The notes below the pieces were generated by a model. The model was not told where the DNA came from and ran no database searches. It saw only the letters and a list, made by a program, of their open reading frames with translations. This document shows, in pieces, positions 1 to 5,655 of a DNA stretch of 5,655 bases. The stretch spans positions 1-5,655 of the forward strand of contig JAFAFD010000295.1 of assembly GCA_023423675.1 (NCBI GenBank). The letters are read 5' to 3'. Source of the stretch: Pseudomonadota bacterium. Lineage in GTDB: Bacteria; Pseudomonadota; Gammaproteobacteria; Xanthomonadales; Xanthomonadaceae. Numbering within the stretch: the stretch's first letter is position 1; every line of letters begins with the position of its first letter. The position numbers were made by a program, and so were the translations under genes.

Positions 1-7
1 GCACTAC
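1..7 (-). repeat. Possible truncated GTAG-headed REP (SMAG-like) at the left edge
   Basis: Read on the minus strand, GTAGTGC begins two bases after the thioesterase stop codon and runs off the window. GTAG is the conserved head of the Stenotrophomonas REP family, and the complete copies elsewhere in this window also begin with it. The stem cannot be seen, so the call rests on seven bases and on the resemblance to the other copies. Confidence 0.3.
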
Positions 8-9
8 CT

Positions 10-416
10 TCAACTTGAAGCGTTGCGGATCGCGTCCGGCAGCGGGGCGCTCCTGCCGGTCTGCGTATCCATCCACACCACCACCACGTTGCCGTCCGAA
101 TACAGCCTGGTGTCGTCCTGCTGGTCGACGATGCGGTGGCCGATGGTCACGCTGCTGTTGCCCAGGCGCTCGACGAACAGTTCGACCAGGATGTCGTTGG
201 GCCACACGATCGGCAGCCGGTAGTTGACGTTGGTCGCGGCCACCACCGGTGCGATGCGGTCGGTCATCGACACGCCTTCCACGCCCAGCATCCAGCGCAC
301 GCGCGCTTCTTCCAGGTAGGAAATGTACTTGGCGTTGTTGACGTGGCCCATGCTGTCCATGTCACGCCAGCGCACGCTGATCGGAATGCGGGCCAGGATC
401 TTGTGTTCGCTGCTCA

Positions 417-417
<1 letters not shown>
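10..417 (-). CDS. Acyl-CoA thioesterase, 4HBT/FadM-YbgC-like hotdog-fold protein
   Basis: This 135-residue protein has the usual length of a single-domain hotdog thioesterase and is predicted cytoplasmic, with no signal peptide or membrane segment. Residues 16-39 carry the family signature: RWRDMDSMGHVNNAKY followed by a YLEEAR-type helix. Asp21 sits where the catalytic Asp lies in the 4-hydroxybenzoyl-CoA thioesterase type of active site, and GHVNNA (24-29) with LEEAR (35-39) closely resembles FadM/YbgC proteins. The family hydrolyses acyl-CoA thioesters to a free acid and CoA; the substrate here cannot be read from sequence. The start is the ATG that overlaps the uvrA stop (TGATG), with a good ribosome binding site six bases upstream inside the uvrA 3' end. 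It is therefore the downstream gene of a uvrA operon. No terminator is visible before the window edge. Family is confident; substrate and physiological role are unknown. Confidence 0.9.
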
Positions 418-3410
<2,993 letters not shown>

Positions 3411-3474
3411 GGGGGATCCGGTTATGGGGGGACGTTGGCTGGGTGCCGGGCCAGCGGGGGACGGGCAATCGGTC

Positions 3475-3503
3475 AGCCTACCGAGGTGACCAGATGGGGG
3501 CAA
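3475..3503 (-). promoter_or_regulatory. Weak candidate sigma70 promoter for uvrA
   Basis: On the minus strand TTGCCC (3503-3498) is followed after 17 bases by TAGGCT (3480-3475). These match the -35 and -10 consensus at four and three of six positions. It would start transcription near 3468 and give a leader of about 58 bases. The spacing is ideal but the -10 box is poor, and nothing better was found between the REP pair and uvrA. Confidence 0.2.
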
Positions 3504-3525
3504 TAAGCGACAATGCCAGCCCGGT

Positions 3526-3542
3526 GTCTCACCTTGTGAGAC
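3526..3542. repeat. Perfect 7-bp inverted repeat (GTCTCAC / GTGAGAC)
   Basis: GTCTCAC (3526-3532) and GTGAGAC (3536-3542) are perfect reverse complements separated by CTT. The repeat lies upstream of the candidate uvrA promoter and downstream of the REP pair. No T-run follows on either strand, so it is not an intrinsic terminator. It could be an operator-type site or a small hairpin. I do not recognise it as the binding site of a named regulator. Confidence 0.5.
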
Positions 3543-3558
3543 GAAGCGACAGCTTTGT

Positions 3559-3625
3559 GTAGAGCCGAGCCCACGCTCGGCTGCCCGGACCCCGAACCGT
3601 TCAGCCGGGCATGGCTCGGCTCTAC
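3559..3625. repeat. Tail-to-tail pair of GTAG-headed REP palindromes (SMAG-like)
   Basis: The left unit reads GTAG (3559-3562) followed by an 8-bp stem, AGCCGAGC (3563-3570) and GCTCGGCT (3575-3582), with a CCAC loop. The right unit is inverted: on the minus strand GTAG (3625-3622) is followed by AGCCGAGC, a CAT loop and GCCCGGCT. Its stem has one A/C mismatch, which becomes a G-U wobble in plus-strand RNA. The two outer arms form a perfect 13-base inverted repeat (3559-3571 with 3613-3625), so the whole element can also fold as one long hairpin, helped by an inner GCCCGG/CCGGGC pair (3583-3588 with 3605-3610). A GTAG head followed by a stem is the hallmark of Stenotrophomonas SMAG REPs, which are thought to be moved by RAYT (TnpA_REP) Tyr nucleases. 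No such gene lies in this window. Confidence 0.85.
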
Positions 3626-3669
3626 TGGGGCGGGAGGCAGACCCCGTCCGGGGCCGCCCAGGGGTTGAC

Positions 3670-3699
3670 TTGACCGGCGCCCAATGATCTGCGTACAAT
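3670..3699 (+). promoter_or_regulatory. Sigma70-type promoter of rplU-rpmA
   Basis: TTGACC (3670-3675) and TACAAT (3694-3699) are separated by 18 bases, and each matches the consensus at five of six or better or close to it. An overlapping TTGACT (3665-3670) would give a 23-base spacer and is unlikely to be the -35 box. The predicted start is near 3706, giving a leader of about 60 bases. The bases after the -10 box (CCCGCTCC) are GC-rich, as in the discriminators of stringently controlled ribosomal promoters; that regulation is inferred. Confidence 0.75.
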
Positions 3700-3706
3700 C
3701 CCGCTC

Positions 3707-3729
3707 CTGTCCGCCCTCGATGGCGACAG
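3707..3729 (+). promoter_or_regulatory. Stem-loop at the 5' end of the rplU leader
   Basis: CTGT-C-CGCC (3707-3715) pairs with GGCGACAG (3722-3729). This gives eight base pairs with one bulged C and the loop CTCGAT. It begins within a base or two of the predicted transcription start. There is no T-run after it, so it is not a terminator. It may protect the 5' end of the mRNA or serve as a regulatory structure; neither is shown by sequence. Confidence 0.45.
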
Positions 3730-3765
3730 TCCATAGACCACAATAACTACAGAGGAAGTCTGGTC

Positions 3766-4083
3766 ATGTACGCAGTACTGGTCACCGGCGGTAAGCAATA
3801 CCGCGTGGCGCAGGGCGAAAAGCTCCGCATTGAAAAGCTCGAAGCCGACGTCGGCAGCGAGATCAAGTTCGACAACATCCTGCTGCTCGGCGACAGCGAT
3901 GGCATCAAGATCGGCGACGCCCTGAGCGGCGCTGCGGTCACCGCCACCGTCCTGTCCCAGGGTCGTGCTGACAAGGTCCGGATCATCAAGTTCCGTCGCC
4001 GCAAGCACCACATGAAGCGTCAGGGTCACCGTCAGTACTACACCGAAATCGAGATCACCGGCATTGCCGGTGGCAGCAAGTAA
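3766..4083 (+). CDS. rplU: 50S ribosomal protein bL21
   Basis: bL21 is a 23S rRNA-binding protein of the large ribosomal subunit. The product has 105 residues, close to the 103 of E. coli. It begins [14 protein letters not shown], the typical bL21 N-terminus, and carries the conserved basic segment [15 protein letters not shown] (76-90) followed by [10 protein letters not shown] (91-100), which is the rRNA-contacting signature of the family. The ATG is preceded by AGAGGA (3751-3756) at nine bases. A short complement, GACCA (3736-3740) with TGGTC (3761-3765), would place this ribosome binding site in a loop next to the start codon. It is the first gene of the operon; rpmA starts 11 bases after its stop and uses a ribosome binding site overlapping that stop. 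Confidence 0.98.
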   Translation: MYAVLVTGGKQYRVAQGEKLRIEKLEADVGSEIKFDNILLLGDSDGIKIGDALSGAAVTATVLSQGRADKVRIIKFRRRKHHMKRQGHRQYYTEIEITGIAGGSK

Positions 4084-4094
4084 GGAGATAGGTC

Positions 4095-4358
4095 ATGGCA
4101 CATAAAAAAGGCGTAGGCTCTTCGCGCAACGGTCGCGACTCCAACCCGAAGTACCTGGGCGTCAAGATCTTCGGTGGCCAGGCCATTGAAGCCGGCAACA
4201 TCATCGTGCGTCAGCGCGGCACCCAGTTCCACCCGGGTTCGGGCGTCGGCCTCGGCCGCGACCACACCCTGTTCGCCCTCGTGGACGGCAAGGTGGAGTT
4301 CTCGGTGAAGGGCGCCAAGAAGCGTCGCACCGTCAGCGTCGTGTCGGTCGAAGCCTGA
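4095..4358 (+). CDS. rpmA: 50S ribosomal protein bL27
   Basis: bL27 sits near the peptidyl transferase centre, where its N-terminal tail approaches the tRNA acceptor ends. The product has 87 residues, the usual size. It shows the N-terminal MAHKKG with RNGRDS (11-16), then the central family signature running from [10 protein letters not shown] (34-43) through FHPG (46-49) to GRDHTLFA (54-61). The N-terminus begins directly at MAHKKG, without the cleaved extension found in Firmicutes. AAGGAG (4082-4087), which overlaps the rplU stop codon, lies seven bases before the ATG, so translation of the two genes is probably coupled. Expression is from the rplU promoter. Transcription should end largely at the terminator about 65 bases downstream. 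Confidence 0.98.
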   Translation: MAHKKGVGSSRNGRDSNPKYLGVKIFGGQAIEAGNIIVRQRGTQFHPGSGVGLGRDHTLFALVDGKVEFSVKGAKKRRTVSVVSVEA

Positions 4359-4361
4359 TAA

Positions 4362-5604
<1,243 letters not shown>

Positions 5605-5615
5605 GACGTTGACGG

Positions 5616-5641
5616 AAAACCCGGCTTCGGCCGGGTTTTTT
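5616..5641 (+). terminator. Intrinsic terminator after obgE
   Basis: AAAACCCGGC (5616-5625) pairs with GCCGGGTTTT (5630-5639) around a TTCG tetraloop, and a run of six T (5636-5641) overlaps the stem base. The A-run on the left gives a short T-run on the other strand, so it may also stop transcription arriving from the right. Confidence 0.92.
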
Positions 5642-5647
5642 GTTGTG

Positions 5648-5655
5648 GTAGTGCC
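5648..5655 (+). repeat. Possible truncated GTAG-headed REP (SMAG-like) at the right edge
   Basis: GTAGTGCC begins six bases after the terminator T-run and is cut by the window end. It shares GTAGTGC with the left-edge candidate and has the same GTAG head as the complete copies. The stem is not visible, so this is tentative. Confidence 0.35.

Larger units (their letters stand above)
3411..3765. other. Divergent intergenic region between uvrA and rplU
   Basis: These 355 bases separate the two divergent operons. From the uvrA side they contain a C-rich (minus strand) uvrA leader, a weak candidate uvrA promoter, an inverted repeat flanked by direct repeats, a paired REP element, a GC-rich stretch with a short CCCCG/CGGGG palindrome (3642-3653), and the rplU promoter and leader. 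The minus-strand frame stays open across most of the region, but its translation shows no recognisable domain and looks like an upstream extension of the uvrA frame in GC-rich DNA. I see no gene here. Confidence 0.85.

Noticed and set aside
3620..3664. G-rich stretch before the rplU promoter as a possible G-quadruplex
   Set aside because: The G-runs are separated by an interval of about 14 bases containing C-runs, which would pair with the Gs; the short CCCCG/CGGGG palindrome is a simpler reading.
3411..3743. In-frame upstream extension of uvrA adding 111 residues with an earlier ATG
   Set aside because: UvrA homology begins at [10 protein letters not shown]; the extra residues show no domain, cover the REP pair, and would overlap the rplU promoter and leader on the other strand. 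GC-rich DNA often leaves such frames open.

Overview
The window is GC-rich and shows the gene content and order of a gammaproteobacterium of the Xanthomonadaceae. It is most likely Stenotrophomonas (S. maltophilia group). Two things support this: the divergent uvrA / rplU-rpmA-obgE arrangement with typical protein sequences, and several short palindromes headed by GTAG that match the SMAG class of REP elements, which is abundant in Stenotrophomonas. The genus call is inference from sequence patterns; no database was consulted.

Left half, minus strand (10-3410): uvrA, the damage-recognition ATPase of nucleotide excision repair, is followed directly by a small hotdog-fold acyl-CoA thioesterase gene. 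The stop codon of uvrA and the start codon of the thioesterase share one base (TGATG), so the pair is almost certainly co-transcribed and probably translationally coupled. UvrA has a complete two-ATPase, zinc-finger-containing core (about 941 residues) plus a 56-residue Lys/Ala/Pro-rich basic C-terminal tail.

Centre (3411-3765): a 355-base divergent intergenic region. It holds a weak candidate uvrA promoter, a 7-bp inverted repeat between two copies of an 8-base direct repeat, a tail-to-tail pair of GTAG palindromes, and a good sigma70-type promoter for rplU with a stem-loop at the start of the predicted leader.

Right half, plus strand (3766-5585): rplU (bL21) and rpmA (bL27) form a tight ribosomal-protein operon closed by a strong intrinsic terminator at 4421-4448. 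obgE, an essential ribosome-associated GTPase, follows after 174 bases. Its stop codon is formed by the GTAG head of another REP palindrome, and a second strong terminator follows. These three genes act together in building the 50S subunit.

The window is mainly ordinary housekeeping DNA. I did not find a convincing new biological system. The most interesting points are the REP elements (one pair between divergent promoters, one supplying the obgE stop codon, possible truncated copies at both window edges), the basic tail of UvrA, and the uvrA-thioesterase coupling.
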